DNA of 64,000 bases from Lentisphaerota bacterium (GTDB lineage Bacteria > Verrucomicrobiota > Kiritimatiellia > UBA8416 > JAIOPI01). The stretch covers positions 310,001-374,000 of the forward strand of contig JAIOPI010000010.1 in NCBI GenBank assembly GCA_021413965.1, in the 5' to 3' direction. The position numbers were made by a program, and so were the translations under genes. Position 1 is the first letter of the stretch, and every line of letters starts with the position of its first letter. Below, piece after piece: positions 55,954 through 64,000 of this stretch. Below the pieces are notes generated by a model. It did not search any database. It was not told where the DNA came from and was given only the letters and a program-made list of their open reading frames with translations.

Positions 55954-58281
55954 TTACCCCGGTTTGGCCAACAACCCCTTCACCTTCCCCGCCGGCCCCG
56001 TGTACCACATCGTGGTCGACACCGTCGGCAGTTTCACCGTGAACGAGCGCGTGTTGCGCGCCACGACCTTGCGCGTGAACAGATCCACCACCACGCCCGC
56101 CTTGCGCGGCAGCCGGAACGTGCGTGCGCCGCCGCTGACCGTGTGCACGGCGAGCAGTTCGCGTCCCGCATACAGCACGTCCCCCGCCTCGCTGTAGAGA
56201 TGCACGCCTGCATAGCGCGCCACGCCGCGCAGCACCGCCGGCGGAATGTTCGGCGTGGCGCAGAACACCGAGCGCCACCGGGCGAACTCCTTGACGGCAA
56301 ACCCTTCGGCACAGCGCCCCTGGGCGTGGATGACGTTGCCCAGCGCGCGGGCGCCCGGATCCCGGACCGTGAACGTGGGCGACACGTTCAGATCCGTGCC
56401 CCACGTGAGATCTTCCGGCAGGCCACGCGTGATCGGATGCGTGAAATCCGTAATGTTCATGAACGGCCCCCAGGGCGTGAGCGTCATGGCGCAGCGGAAC
56501 CCCGTGGCGTCGGCCATGTGGTCCACCGATAAATCGCGGTTGAGCACGCCGCCGGCATATAGCCAGAGCGCCACACGGCGGTGGGGCCCCTTCCGCCCGA
56601 GCTGCCGCTTGAGCTGCGCACGACGCGCATCGTCGAGCTGCAATGCGTTGACGAACACGTACAGTTTGAATGGCCGCAACCGGCCCGCCAGGAAGTCGTT
56701 GAGCACGTGGAATTCCGCCGGCGCCCCCAAGTGCGGCAGCGTGCGCAGCCCCATCTGGTAGACCGACGGCAACTCCAGGTTCTTCAGGTACGTCTGGTGG
56801 TAAAAGCTCTCGTCGTCCAGCAGCACGCAAATCTCCGCCACCGGCGTGCGATCAACCCCCAGCGCGAAGCAGTCCACCCGGTGGCATGCCGCATACTCGT
56901 CGACGCAGCGCGAGCACTCCGCCGCGGGCAGCTCCTTCACCGTGTCGGAGTGCATCATGCCGCCCGGATCCCCGCTGAGATGCTCCGCCTTGTGCACCAG
57001 CCACGGCATCGCCGTCGACCAGGTCCCCATGCCCGAGGTGATGGCGTCGGCCAGCGTGCGCCGGTAGACGGCGCGGTACTCCGCCCCGCTGCGAACGGCG
57101 CCGTAGTCGCGCAGCGTGGGATGCCAGCAGCGCTCGTCGTTTTCCTGGATGTAGATCTTGCCGTGGGCATGCACGGCCCCGTTGGGGATCATGGCCGCCG
57201 CATGGCCGCCAATCCCGCGAAAGCCGTAGTCCAGCGGCGACACGAAGAAGTCCAGGTCCGGGCACTGCAGCATGCGGTGAAACCCGAGATGCCCCGTGCG
57301 CTGCAGGCGGGTGTGGGCGCCCGGCAGGTCGGTGCCATCGCGAAAGTAGTCGCTGTTGAGCTGGAAGCCGATCCAGTACCCGCAGAAGACGCCCGCCAGC
57401 GCGCGGCGCTGCGTGGCCGCCTTCACTTCGGCGCAAAACTCCTCGATCAGTTCGGCGTGCAGCGCCGACGTGGCGCGCAGGTAGTCGATCGCGCGCTGCT
57501 CGGTGGCGGGATCGCGCAGGAGGTAGTGCCCGGCGGCGAACTGCAGCGCGTGCGAAGGCACTTCGGCGGTTTCGAAGGTCACGTTCGGGTCCGCCCACGC
57601 CTGGCGCAGGGCGGCTTCGTCGCGGCCATAGCGCTGGCGCAGAAACTCGCGGAAGTAGCGCTGCATGGGAGGCGAGTAATCGCCGCACAGGTCACCCACC
57701 TGCAGGCAGTACTTGAACCACTCGCAGGTGCTGCCGGCGTTCACCTGGTACGCCACGATGCGGTCGAGCAGGCCAAGCCGCTCCACGTGGGCCACGAAGC
57801 GGCGGATGAAATCCTTCACCTGGGCGCGCCAGACCAGCGAGGCAAAGGACTGTTCCTTCTGCCAGCCGACGTTGTTGATGACGCATTCCTCCGGATGCCG
57901 CCGCGGCCACCAGTGGTCCGTCGCCCACTCCGGGCTGAACTCCATGTAGAGCCGCACGTGGAAACGCGCCTCGGGATCGGCGTCGAGGATCGGCAGGAAG
58001 TCGCCCGCGATGGCGTCCAGGTCGTAGTCGTCGGCGTGGCCTTCGCGCGGGCCGGGAATCCACGCGGGCCCCCGCCCCATCGACACGGTGCCGTTCTCGA
58101 AGGCGTAGAGATGCACGCCCGTGCGACGCGCGGTGGCCGCCACGACGCGCTTGAAGGAGTCGAGGTTCTGGCGGTCCGGCGTTTGCAGCCACGCCAGATG
58201 GTACGGCGACGGCTGCCCGTCAATGAAAACGGTCGGCGTTCCCTGGTGGATTTTGACTTCGGCAAACGGCTGCATGGTCAC
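55954..58281 (-). CDS. GH42-like (beta-galactosidase-type) glycoside hydrolase, paralog 1
   Basis: 775 residues. N-terminal TIM barrel, a Rossmann-like middle domain (AEICVLLDDESFYHQ, FKLYVFVNALQLDDARRAQL, like the GH42 trimerisation domain) and a C-terminal beta-sandwich (GVVVDLFTRKVV). Candidate catalytic residues: Glu ~187 in NAGSTCEWFKY (acid/base region) and Glu ~381 in YIQENDERCWHP (nucleophile region), by analogy with clan GH-A. It is about two-thirds identical by eye to the adjacent paralog. No signal peptide, so cytoplasmic. The start is GTG 58281, chosen because AGGAGG is 6 nt upstream; an ATG at 58275 is further from it. Confidence 0.8.
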   Translation of the reverse strand: MTMQPFAEVKIHQGTPTVFIDGQPSPYHLAWLQTPDRQNLDSFKRVVAATARRTGVHLYAFENGTVSMGRGPAWIPGPREGHADDYDLDAIAGDFLPILDADPEARFHVRLYMEFSPEWATDHWWPRRHPEECVINNVGWQKEQSFASLVWRAQVKDFIRRFVAHVERLGLLDRIVAYQVNAGSTCEWFKYCLQVGDLCGDYSPPMQRYFREFLRQRYGRDEAALRQAWADPNVTFETAEVPSHALQFAAGHYLLRDPATEQRAIDYLRATSALHAELIEEFCAEVKAATQRRALAGVFCGYWIGFQLNSDYFRDGTDLPGAHTRLQRTGHLGFHRMLQCPDLDFFVSPLDYGFRGIGGHAAAMIPNGAVHAHGKIYIQENDERCWHPTLRDYGAVRSGAEYRAVYRRTLADAITSGMGTWSTAMPWLVHKAEHLSGDPGGMMHSDTVKELPAAECSRCVDEYAACHRVDCFALGVDRTPVAEICVLLDDESFYHQTYLKNLELPSVYQMGLRTLPHLGAPAEFHVLNDFLAGRLRPFKLYVFVNALQLDDARRAQLKRQLGRKGPHRRVALWLYAGGVLNRDLSVDHMADATGFRCAMTLTPWGPFMNITDFTHPITRGLPEDLTWGTDLNVSPTFTVRDPGARALGNVIHAQGRCAEGFAVKEFARWRSVFCATPNIPPAVLRGVARYAGVHLYSEAGDVLYAGRELLAVHTVSGGARTFRLPRKAGVVVDLFTRKVVARNTRSFTVKLPTVSTTMWYTGPAGKVKGLLAKPG

Positions 58282-58421
58282 ATCGAACCTCCTGATCGCT
58301 AAGCCTCACACCGGAGCGGGCGGTTGGTTAGCCGCGGTGAAGCGCAAGGGATCGCGTGGCGGACCGCGCCGTTGCCAGGCAACCCGCGGCCTCACGCCGT
58401 GCGTCATGCGCTTCTGCGTGG

Positions 58422-60731
58422 CTATTCCTTCACCTTGGCCGCCGGTCCCACATACCACATCGACGTCGACACCTTGGGCAGACGCACCGTGAAACGCCGG
58501 GTGTTGCGCGCCACGACCTTGCGCGTAAACAAGTCGTAGACGACCCCCACCTTCCCGGGCAACGCGAATGTGCGCGTGCCGCCGCTGACCGTGTGCACGG
58601 CCAGCAGCTCCTTGACGGCAAACATGACATCGCCGGCCTCGCTGTAGAGATGCACCCCGGCATAGCGCGCCAAGCCGCGCAGCACGTCTGGCGGAATGGC
58701 GGGCACGGGACAAAACACGGATTTCCACTTGGCGAATTCCTTGACGGCCAGGCCCTCCGTGCAGCGCCCCTGGGCGTGCACCACATCGCCCAGCGACCGC
58801 GCCGTCGGGTCCGTCACGTAGAACGTGGGCGAGAGGTTCATGTCCACGCCCCACGCAAAGCCTTCCGGCAAGTGCTTGGTGATCGGGTGCGTGAAGTCCG
58901 TGATGTTCGTGAACGGCCCCCACGGCGTCCTGGTCATCGCGCAGGTGATCCCGGTGATGTCGGTCACATGCGCCGGGGACAAGTCGCGGTTGAGGGCGCC
59001 GCTGGCATAGACCCAGACGGCGACCCGGCCTTCCTTGCGGATCTGACGCTTCAGCTTGGCACGCCGGACGTCGTCCAGCGCATAGGCATTCAGGAACAGG
59101 TAGAGCTTGTAGGGGCGCAGGCGCCCCTCGATGAAATCATCGAACACCTGGATGTCCGCCGGGGCGCCAAGCCGGGGCAGATGCCGCACGCACTGGGTGT
59201 GCACCGTCGGCAGCTCGACATTCTTCAGATACGTCTGGTGATAAAAGCTCTCGTCGTCCATCAGCACGCAGATCTCGGCGGCGGACGAACGATCGGCTTT
59301 CAAGGCAAACTGGCCGGCACGATGGCAGGCCGCGAATTCCTTCACGAAGCGCGCGCACTCGTCCGCCGGCAGATCCTGGACCACGATCGAATGGAACATG
59401 CCCGCGGGATCGCCCGGCACCCCCTCCACCTTCTGGATGTGGTGCGGGATGGACGTGCACCAGGTTCCCTGCCCGGTCGTGATGGCATCCGCCAGCGTGC
59501 GGCGGTACGTGGCGCAAAACTGCTCGACCGTGCGGCAGCCGCTGTAGTCGCGAAGCGTGGGGTGCCAGCAGCGGTCGTCGTTCTCCTGGATGTAGAGCTT
59601 GCCGTGCTCGCGCACCATATCGATGGGGATCATCGAGGGGCAGTGGCCGCCGATGCCGCGGAAGCTGTACTCCATGGGCGAGACGAGGAAGTCGACGTCG
59701 GGGCTGTGCAGGATCCGGTGCAGGCCGAGGTGCCCGGTGCGCTGCAGGCGCGTGTGGGCCGACGGCAGATCCGTGGTGTCGCGGAAGTAGTCGCTGTTCA
59801 ACTGGAAGCCGATCCAGTATCCGCAGAAGACGCCCGCCATGGCCCGGCGCTGCGTGGCCTGCTTGACCGTGCCGCAGAAGTCCTCGGCCAGTTCCGCGTT
59901 GAGGGCGGAGGTGGCGCGCAGGTAGTCGATGGCCCGCTGTTCGGTGGCGGGATCGCGCAGGATGTAGTGCTTGGCCGCAAATTGCAGCGCCTGCGTGGGC
60001 ACCTCGGCGGTCTCGAAGGTCACGTTCGCGTCGGCCCACGCCTGGCGCAGGGCGGCTTCGTCGTTGGCATAGCGCCGCCGCAGAAAGCCGCGGAAGTAGC
60101 GCTGCATCGGCGGCGAGAAATCGCCGCAGACGGTTCCCAGGTTGAGGCCGTACTTGAACCACTCGCACGTCGTGCCAATGTTGATCTGGTAGGCCAGGAT
60201 GCGATCCAGAAGCCCGGCACGTTCGACCTGCGCCACGAACGCACGCAAGTAGTCCTTCACCTGCTCGCGCCAGACAAGTGACGCAAAGGATTCCTCCGCC
60301 TGCCAGCCGTCGCTGTTGACGAGACACTCCTCGGGGTGGCGCTTGGCCCACCACCGCTCCTTCGCCCAATCCGGATTGTACTCCATGAAGAGGCGCACGT
60401 GAAAATGCGCTTCGGGATCCGCCTCCAGGAATGGCAGGAAATCGCCCGCGATCGCCTCGAGGTCGTAATCGCCCGCCTGCCCCTCGCGCGGTCCCGGAAT
60501 CCAGGTCGGCCCGGTCCCGAACGCCGCCGTTCCGTTCTCAAAGGCGTAGAGATGCAGGCCCGTGCGGCGTGCCGTGGCCGCCACTACCCGCTTGAAGTTG
60601 GCAAGGTTCTTCTGGTCCGGCGTCTGAAACCACGCCATGTGGTACGGCGAGGGCTGTCCCTTCACGAACACCGTGGGTGTTCCGTTGTGAAGCTTGAGTT
60701 CGGCAAAGGCCTGCGGCAAAGCCGGCATCAT
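58422..60731 (-). CDS. GH42-like glycoside hydrolase, paralog 2 (first of the run)
   Basis: 769 residues, same architecture as the downstream copy: TIM barrel, Rossmann-like domain (VLMDDESFYHQTYLKNVEL, KLYLFLNAYALDDVRR) and C-terminal sandwich. Candidate catalytic Glu in GTTCEWFKY (~188) and in YIQENDDRCWHP (~382) are conserved. It opens the minus-strand gene run that continues with the Gfo/Idh, cupin and propeller genes. The first of two ATGs, 60731, has AGGAG at about 6-7 nt. It is divergent from the GntR-type regulator, and a candidate operator lies 100 nt upstream. Confidence 0.8.
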   Translation of the reverse strand: MMPALPQAFAELKLHNGTPTVFVKGQPSPYHMAWFQTPDQKNLANFKRVVAATARRTGLHLYAFENGTAAFGTGPTWIPGPREGQAGDYDLEAIAGDFLPFLEADPEAHFHVRLFMEYNPDWAKERWWAKRHPEECLVNSDGWQAEESFASLVWREQVKDYLRAFVAQVERAGLLDRILAYQINIGTTCEWFKYGLNLGTVCGDFSPPMQRYFRGFLRRRYANDEAALRQAWADANVTFETAEVPTQALQFAAKHYILRDPATEQRAIDYLRATSALNAELAEDFCGTVKQATQRRAMAGVFCGYWIGFQLNSDYFRDTTDLPSAHTRLQRTGHLGLHRILHSPDVDFLVSPMEYSFRGIGGHCPSMIPIDMVREHGKLYIQENDDRCWHPTLRDYSGCRTVEQFCATYRRTLADAITTGQGTWCTSIPHHIQKVEGVPGDPAGMFHSIVVQDLPADECARFVKEFAACHRAGQFALKADRSSAAEICVLMDDESFYHQTYLKNVELPTVHTQCVRHLPRLGAPADIQVFDDFIEGRLRPYKLYLFLNAYALDDVRRAKLKRQIRKEGRVAVWVYASGALNRDLSPAHVTDITGITCAMTRTPWGPFTNITDFTHPITKHLPEGFAWGVDMNLSPTFYVTDPTARSLGDVVHAQGRCTEGLAVKEFAKWKSVFCPVPAIPPDVLRGLARYAGVHLYSEAGDVMFAVKELLAVHTVSGGTRTFALPGKVGVVYDLFTRKVVARNTRRFTVRLPKVSTSMWYVGPAAKVKE

Positions 60732-60830
60732 CCTTGTCTCCTTCAGGGTCAACCGCCAACTGGATTCCACGCATCTTGGGTGAAGCAGGCGCATTCCGCC
60801 AGCCTAACTCCTTGTAGTCGGACGTCTTGG

Positions 60831-60842
60831 AAATGTACATTT
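60831..60842. promoter_or_regulatory. AAATGTACATTT palindrome, candidate regulator operator
   Basis: Perfect 12-bp palindrome AAATGTACATTT, about 100 nt upstream of the first GH42-like gene and 190 nt from the regulator. The core TGTAC-type symmetry resembles published AraR operators (ATTTGTACGTACAAAT). Since the divergent gene encodes an AraR-type protein, it is the natural binding candidate. Confidence 0.5.
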
Positions 60843-60986
60843 TCGGCACGCCCCGCCTTCCGGCCGCCATCTCAACCGGCCCGTCGATCACACCCCCAGC
60901 GTCTCCGTCACAACGTCACGCACCATTCGCTCCCGAGCGTGGGGGCCGATTCGCCGACCACCCGATAGGAACGCCGCGGGACGCTA

Positions 60987-61021
60987 CTAAATATGTTTAC
61001 TTATCTATTATTTTATAGGAT
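60987..61021 (+). promoter_or_regulatory. AT-rich promoter region of the GntR-type regulator
   Basis: A 35-nt AT-rich patch (ATATGTTTACTTATC..., -10-like TATTAT at 61006-61011) directly ahead of the regulator ATG at 61030. A -35 box at the expected place (GCTACT) is poor, so the exact promoter is uncertain. Confidence 0.4.
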
Positions 61022-61029
61022 AGGGTAGT

Positions 61030-62181
61030 ATGCGTGGAATGAAAAGACGGTCAACAGACGATCGCCTGGTGGCGAAACACAAAGAAATCCTGGCCGCCGT
61101 GCGCGAGGAAATCGTCCGGGGACTATATGCACCGGGCGCCCTGCTTCCGACGCGCGAGACCTACGAGAAGCGCTTCGGCACCACGGCCCCGACCGTGCAA
61201 AAGTCTTTCGACCAACTGCTCAACGACGGATTTGTCGAAGTCCTGCACCGGGTGGGAACCTTCGTGTCCCGCACCCCGCCCCACCTGAATCGTTACGCCC
61301 TCACGTTCCCGTCCCACCCCGCCGAACCTCATCGCTGGTCGCGTTTTCACGACGTTGTCCAGTCCGAGGCCACCCGGCTGGCAACCCGCACCGGCAAGGA
61401 AATCGTCTTCTTCTACGATTTGTGGAAAACATCCAGCCCGGATTTTGCACGCCTGCAGGCGGACGTGGAAGGCCAGCGCCTGGCGGGGATCATCCATGCA
61501 CGCCCCATACTCGGCGTCAGCGATGACATCCGCATCTTCAGTTCGGCCGTGCCAACGGTCATGATCGCCAGTCCAAGCTGGACGGGCGATTTTGCCGTGG
61601 TGCGGATGGAGTACGAGCCCGTGCTCGAGCGCAGTGCCGCGTACCTGGCAACCCAAAACCGCCGCCGGGTGGCGCTGCTGGAAGATGCCGAAGGCCTGGG
61701 ACGCCACAAACTGGCCCCGGACCGAGCCGCCATCCTCACGCGCCATGGCTTGACCCTGGCCCGCGGCGCTCACGCCGCGTTACCCACGAGTTGCGCATAC
61801 ACGGCCCGGTACTGGATCAAGTTGCTGATGGCCCAAAGCCCCGACCAGCGGCCAGATGGCTTGATCATCATGGACGACAACTTCGTGGATGAAGTCTGCC
61901 AGGGCTTGCTTGAGGCGGGCGTCCGAATCCCGCAAGACCTGTGCATCGCCTCGCACCACAATCACCCGCGCCCCGTACCGGAACAACTGCCCGTGCATGT
62001 GTTCGGCTACGACGCCACCGAAGTCATCGCGTCCGCCATGGCGTACATCGACCGCCGCCGGGCGGGCGACCACCCCTCGCACTCGATTCCCGTGCCGGTG
62101 CGCTCGGCAGAGGAGCAGGCGCAGCGAACCAACGGAAAGCCCCACGACCGGCCCGTCGCCGCCGCCGTCGCGGCCTTCTGA
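61030..62181 (+). CDS. GntR-family/LacI-sensor transcriptional regulator (AraR type)
   Basis: 383 residues. The N-terminal GntR-type winged helix (HKEILAAVREEIVRGLYAPGALLPTRETYEKRFG, quoted in pieces: GALLPTRET, TVQKSFDQLLNDGFVE) is followed by a LacI/PBP-I-type ligand-binding domain (GLIIMDDNFVDEVCQG, VRIPQDLCIASHHNH, VHVFGYDATEVIASA). This fusion is that of AraR, the arabinose repressor, but the ligand here is unknown. It is divergent from the GH42-like run and the likely local switch. Confidence 0.9.
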   Translation: MRGMKRRSTDDRLVAKHKEILAAVREEIVRGLYAPGALLPTRETYEKRFGTTAPTVQKSFDQLLNDGFVEVLHRVGTFVSRTPPHLNRYALTFPSHPAEPHRWSRFHDVVQSEATRLATRTGKEIVFFYDLWKTSSPDFARLQADVEGQRLAGIIHARPILGVSDDIRIFSSAVPTVMIASPSWTGDFAVVRMEYEPVLERSAAYLATQNRRRVALLEDAEGLGRHKLAPDRAAILTRHGLTLARGAHAALPTSCAYTARYWIKLLMAQSPDQRPDGLIIMDDNFVDEVCQGLLEAGVRIPQDLCIASHHNHPRPVPEQLPVHVFGYDATEVIASAMAYIDRRRAGDHPSHSIPVPVRSAEEQAQRTNGKPHDRPVAAAVAAF

Positions 62182-62200
62182 TCGGCCGTCATATCCCGAA

Positions 62201-63520
62201 TCATGCACCGGTCCCGTGCAGCGCCGCCAGCGCATGCACGAACTGATCGGCCAGCCGATACCCTTCCGCCGGCTGCAGGATGGACGTCTGGGCCTCGTAA
62301 CCGCCATGAACGTAGGCGTGGCGGTGATTGAGGTAGCCGAGGTAATCCGTGGCCATGCCGGACATCCAGGTGTGACGATAGGGCGAGTTCCACTTGACCT
62401 GCAGCGACAGTTCCGCCGTCAGCTCCCCCGGCAGCCCGCACAGCGCCAGCTCGCCAAGTTGCAGAACCTGCAAGGCCGTACGGAAACAGGGCTTGCCGGC
62501 ACGGCGATACACCTGCGGGCGCACGAGCGGATTCTCGACCACGACGCGATACCAGGCGGGGTTGTGCTCCTGCAGCGGAAAACGGTAGCGCCAGACGCGG
62601 CCGCGAATCTCCGGCGCGCGAAGCGCGTAATCCGCATGGTACGTCCCCCAGCGGGAAGAATAGGCCTGCCCCAGCACGGCCTCGGCCAGCCGCTCGCCGT
62701 GGCGCCGCGCCGCGGAATAGCCGCCCTCCGGCACGCGCGGATGCGTGTTGCCGAGACTGCCCTGCAGAAACAACGCCTGGGCGCGCGACGATTCGCGCAC
62801 AACCGAGCGGAACACGCCCACGTAGTCGGCGCTGATTGACGGCGTGTGACCGCCCGCGTTAAGCGGATGGCAGGCATAGTTCGCCACCACGTACTCCAGG
62901 GCCTGTCCCTTCAAGCCGTACAGCAGCAGCAGCCCGAGGTCCTGATCCACAACTCCGTTCGCAAGCGGAAGCAGGTGGCGTTCGCACGGAAAATTGTGGT
63001 AACGCCCCTCCGGCGTGAAGACGCTGCGATTCACGGCGGTATCCATCGTCAGGCGCGCCGCACAGGCGTGCACCGGATGGAGCGACCCCGCCGCCTCGCG
63101 CACGGCCTCGACCGTCTGGCGCACCACGTGTGGAAAGTAAGGCCCGCCATCCGGCGCGAGCGCCCAGGGCTGCCCGTCAGCAAACGGGGTCGCCGAATCG
63201 AACAACGGGGCACTGTGTGTGTGGCTGCAGTTGAACATCTGCAACCGGCGCGGGATGCCAGTGGCGCGCTGCACGGCCCGCGCGAGCTGCTCAATGGCGC
63301 CATGCTGCATCCAGCCGAGATCGAACGCCAGCAGCAGCGATCGTGCGCCCGCCTCGTCCTGCACGCACAGAACCCCGACTTCCAGTGGATCATGCACACC
63401 GGTGGAACGCAGGTCGTCGAAATACCCCACCGGCACGGCCCCCACGCGAGGCGTGATCTCCCGGCGCCCGTACCCGGCACGCCAGGCGGGGAGTCCGGAC
63501 TTCTGTCGTTGCGCGCACAT
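62201..63520 (-). CDS. Neutral/alkaline ceramidase-fold hydrolase (non-lysosomal ceramidase N-terminal domain)
   Basis: 439 residues. GYGRREITPRVGAVPVGYFDD at the start, ALLLAFDLGWM, FNCSHTHSAP (metal-binding HTH motif), LFLQGSLGNTHPRVPEGGYSAARRHGERLAEAVLG and GELALCGLPGELTAEL match the neutral-ceramidase N-terminal fold. Many bacterial proteins with this domain sit in carbohydrate clusters with no proven ceramide activity. The ATG at 63520 has no good ribosome site but starts 2 nt after the preceding gene's stop, so translational coupling to the GH10-like gene is probable. Convergent with the regulator. Confidence 0.85.
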   Translation of the reverse strand: MCAQRQKSGLPAWRAGYGRREITPRVGAVPVGYFDDLRSTGVHDPLEVGVLCVQDEAGARSLLLAFDLGWMQHGAIEQLARAVQRATGIPRRLQMFNCSHTHSAPLFDSATPFADGQPWALAPDGGPYFPHVVRQTVEAVREAAGSLHPVHACAARLTMDTAVNRSVFTPEGRYHNFPCERHLLPLANGVVDQDLGLLLLYGLKGQALEYVVANYACHPLNAGGHTPSISADYVGVFRSVVRESSRAQALFLQGSLGNTHPRVPEGGYSAARRHGERLAEAVLGQAYSSRWGTYHADYALRAPEIRGRVWRYRFPLQEHNPAWYRVVVENPLVRPQVYRRAGKPCFRTALQVLQLGELALCGLPGELTAELSLQVKWNSPYRHTWMSGMATDYLGYLNHRHAYVHGGYEAQTSILQPAEGYRLADQFVHALAALHGTGA

Positions 63521-63522
63521 GA

Positions 63523-64000
63523 CTATAGCGATAACACCAACTGCCCGGGGTGGTCCAATGCGAACCGTGCCACGCCGCCATCCACGGCGACTTCGTAGTC
63601 GCCCAGGAAGCCACGCACCGCCAGCTTGCCATGCGCATCCGTGGTGAGCGCCTGGTCTGGCGTCCACCACTCCCCGCGAATCAGACGCTCCAGCACCTGG
63701 TACGCCGGCTTGGGACTCATGTCCGCACGCACCAACCCCGCAGGCGCGCCCATCCACGCACCGGCATCCGAGAAATCCCACCACGTGATCGCCTGCACGG
63801 CGGGATGCGAAAACAGGAGGCGGTAGAAATCCTCGACTTGGCCAGCCTGGCGCTCCTCACCCTCCGGCGTCGTGGGCCAATCATCGTGGTGGCCCAGCCA
63901 GTTGATGTCCGCCGCTTCGCGCGGCGCCCCGGATGGCACCGTCGTTTCCGTGAAGTGCAGCGGCACCTTGAAGGCGGCGAAGCGCTCGAGGGTCTTCCAT
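63523..64000 (-). CDS. GH10 endo-beta-1,4-xylanase-like protein, 5' end beyond window
   Basis: C-terminal 158 residues only. FKVPLHFTETTVPSG holds the GH10 nucleophile-type Glu (HFTE). Later come AITWWDFSDAGAWMGAPAGL, RADMSPKPAYQVLERLI, EWWTPDQALTTDAHGKL and VRGFLGDYEV, all characteristic of GH10 enzymes. It cleaves xylan-like beta-1,4 backbones, although plant-type substrates are not certain. The start, any signal peptide and the acid/base residue are outside the window. Its stop is 2 nt before the ceramidase-fold gene. Confidence 0.9.
   Translation of the reverse strand, partial: WKTLERFAAFKVPLHFTETTVPSGAPREAADINWLGHHDDWPTTPEGEERQAGQVEDFYRLLFSHPAVQAITWWDFSDAGAWMGAPAGLVRADMSPKPAYQVLERLIRGEWWTPDQALTTDAHGKLAVRGFLGDYEVAVDGGVARFALDHPGQLVLSL

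Larger units (their letters stand above)
60732..61029. other. Divergent control region of the carbohydrate locus
   Basis: 298 nt with no gene. It contains a palindrome (60831-60842) and an AT-rich patch at 60987-61021 that stands out against the GC-rich background. Promoters for the regulator (plus) and the hydrolase run (minus) should lie here. Confidence 0.5.

Overview
This is a GC-rich bacterial chromosome segment with about 44 protein-coding genes. I see no rRNA, tRNA, CRISPR array, phage or transposase gene. The lineage is inferred from gene content only. Giant exported lamin-tail/CotH proteins, exported proteins carrying a 'Y-x-L-x-x-x-T-N-L ... FYR' C-terminal module, a CARDB-tailed carbohydrate-binding protein, and an adjacent ParE/ParC-like topoisomerase pair all point to the PVC superphylum (Verrucomicrobiota, Kiritimatiellota or Lentisphaerota). 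The two edge genes (ilvE at the left, a GH10 xylanase-like gene at the right) are cut by the window.

Region by region. 1-9.6 kb is mostly core metabolism: ilvE, a MutT-type Nudix hydrolase, an L-fucose/L-arabinose isomerase-family enzyme behind a good sigma70-type promoter, a DUF2934 protein, an unrecognised zinc-finger-like protein coupled to a small exported protein, then purM, purB and a uroporphyrinogen decarboxylase/corrinoid methyltransferase-like gene. 9.8-13.5 kb holds an ABC exporter with an N-terminal zinc ribbon plus its DUF1854 partner (a pair known from cyanophycin-linked loci), a small membrane protein and a decayed VOC gene. 13.7-20.3 kb is one gene for a ~2,180-residue secreted CotH/lamin-tail protein. 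20.5-24.2 kb is a ribose-type sugar ABC importer operon. 24.3-31.8 kb holds an NmrA-like protein, parE/parC-like genes, a secreted peroxiredoxin and an exported trypsin-like protease.

31.4-34.8 kb looks like a four-gene minus-strand operon: prfC (RF3), pirin, an antibiotic-biosynthesis-monooxygenase-fold membrane protein and a YgbA-type protein. 35-39 kb encodes a ~1,340-residue exported CBM9-like/CARDB protein and a small lipoprotein. 39.5-47.2 kb has two large PAS sensor kinases flanking a membrane pyrophosphatase with an unusual signature. 47.3-53.1 kb contains an M48 lipoprotein protease, a secreted DNRLRE/PQQ-type sugar dehydrogenase coupled to an EamA transporter, and an acyl-CoA synthetase.

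53.1-64 kb is an apparent carbohydrate-catabolism locus: a GntR/AraR-type regulator, two tandem ~770-residue GH42-like paralogs, a Gfo/Idh oxidoreductase, a cupin, a beta-propeller protein, a ceramidase-fold hydrolase and a GH10 xylanase-like protein. A palindrome resembling AraR operators lies between the regulator and the first GH42-like gene. This is the best candidate for an undescribed system here. Two families of short GC-rich dispersed repeats also occur between genes.
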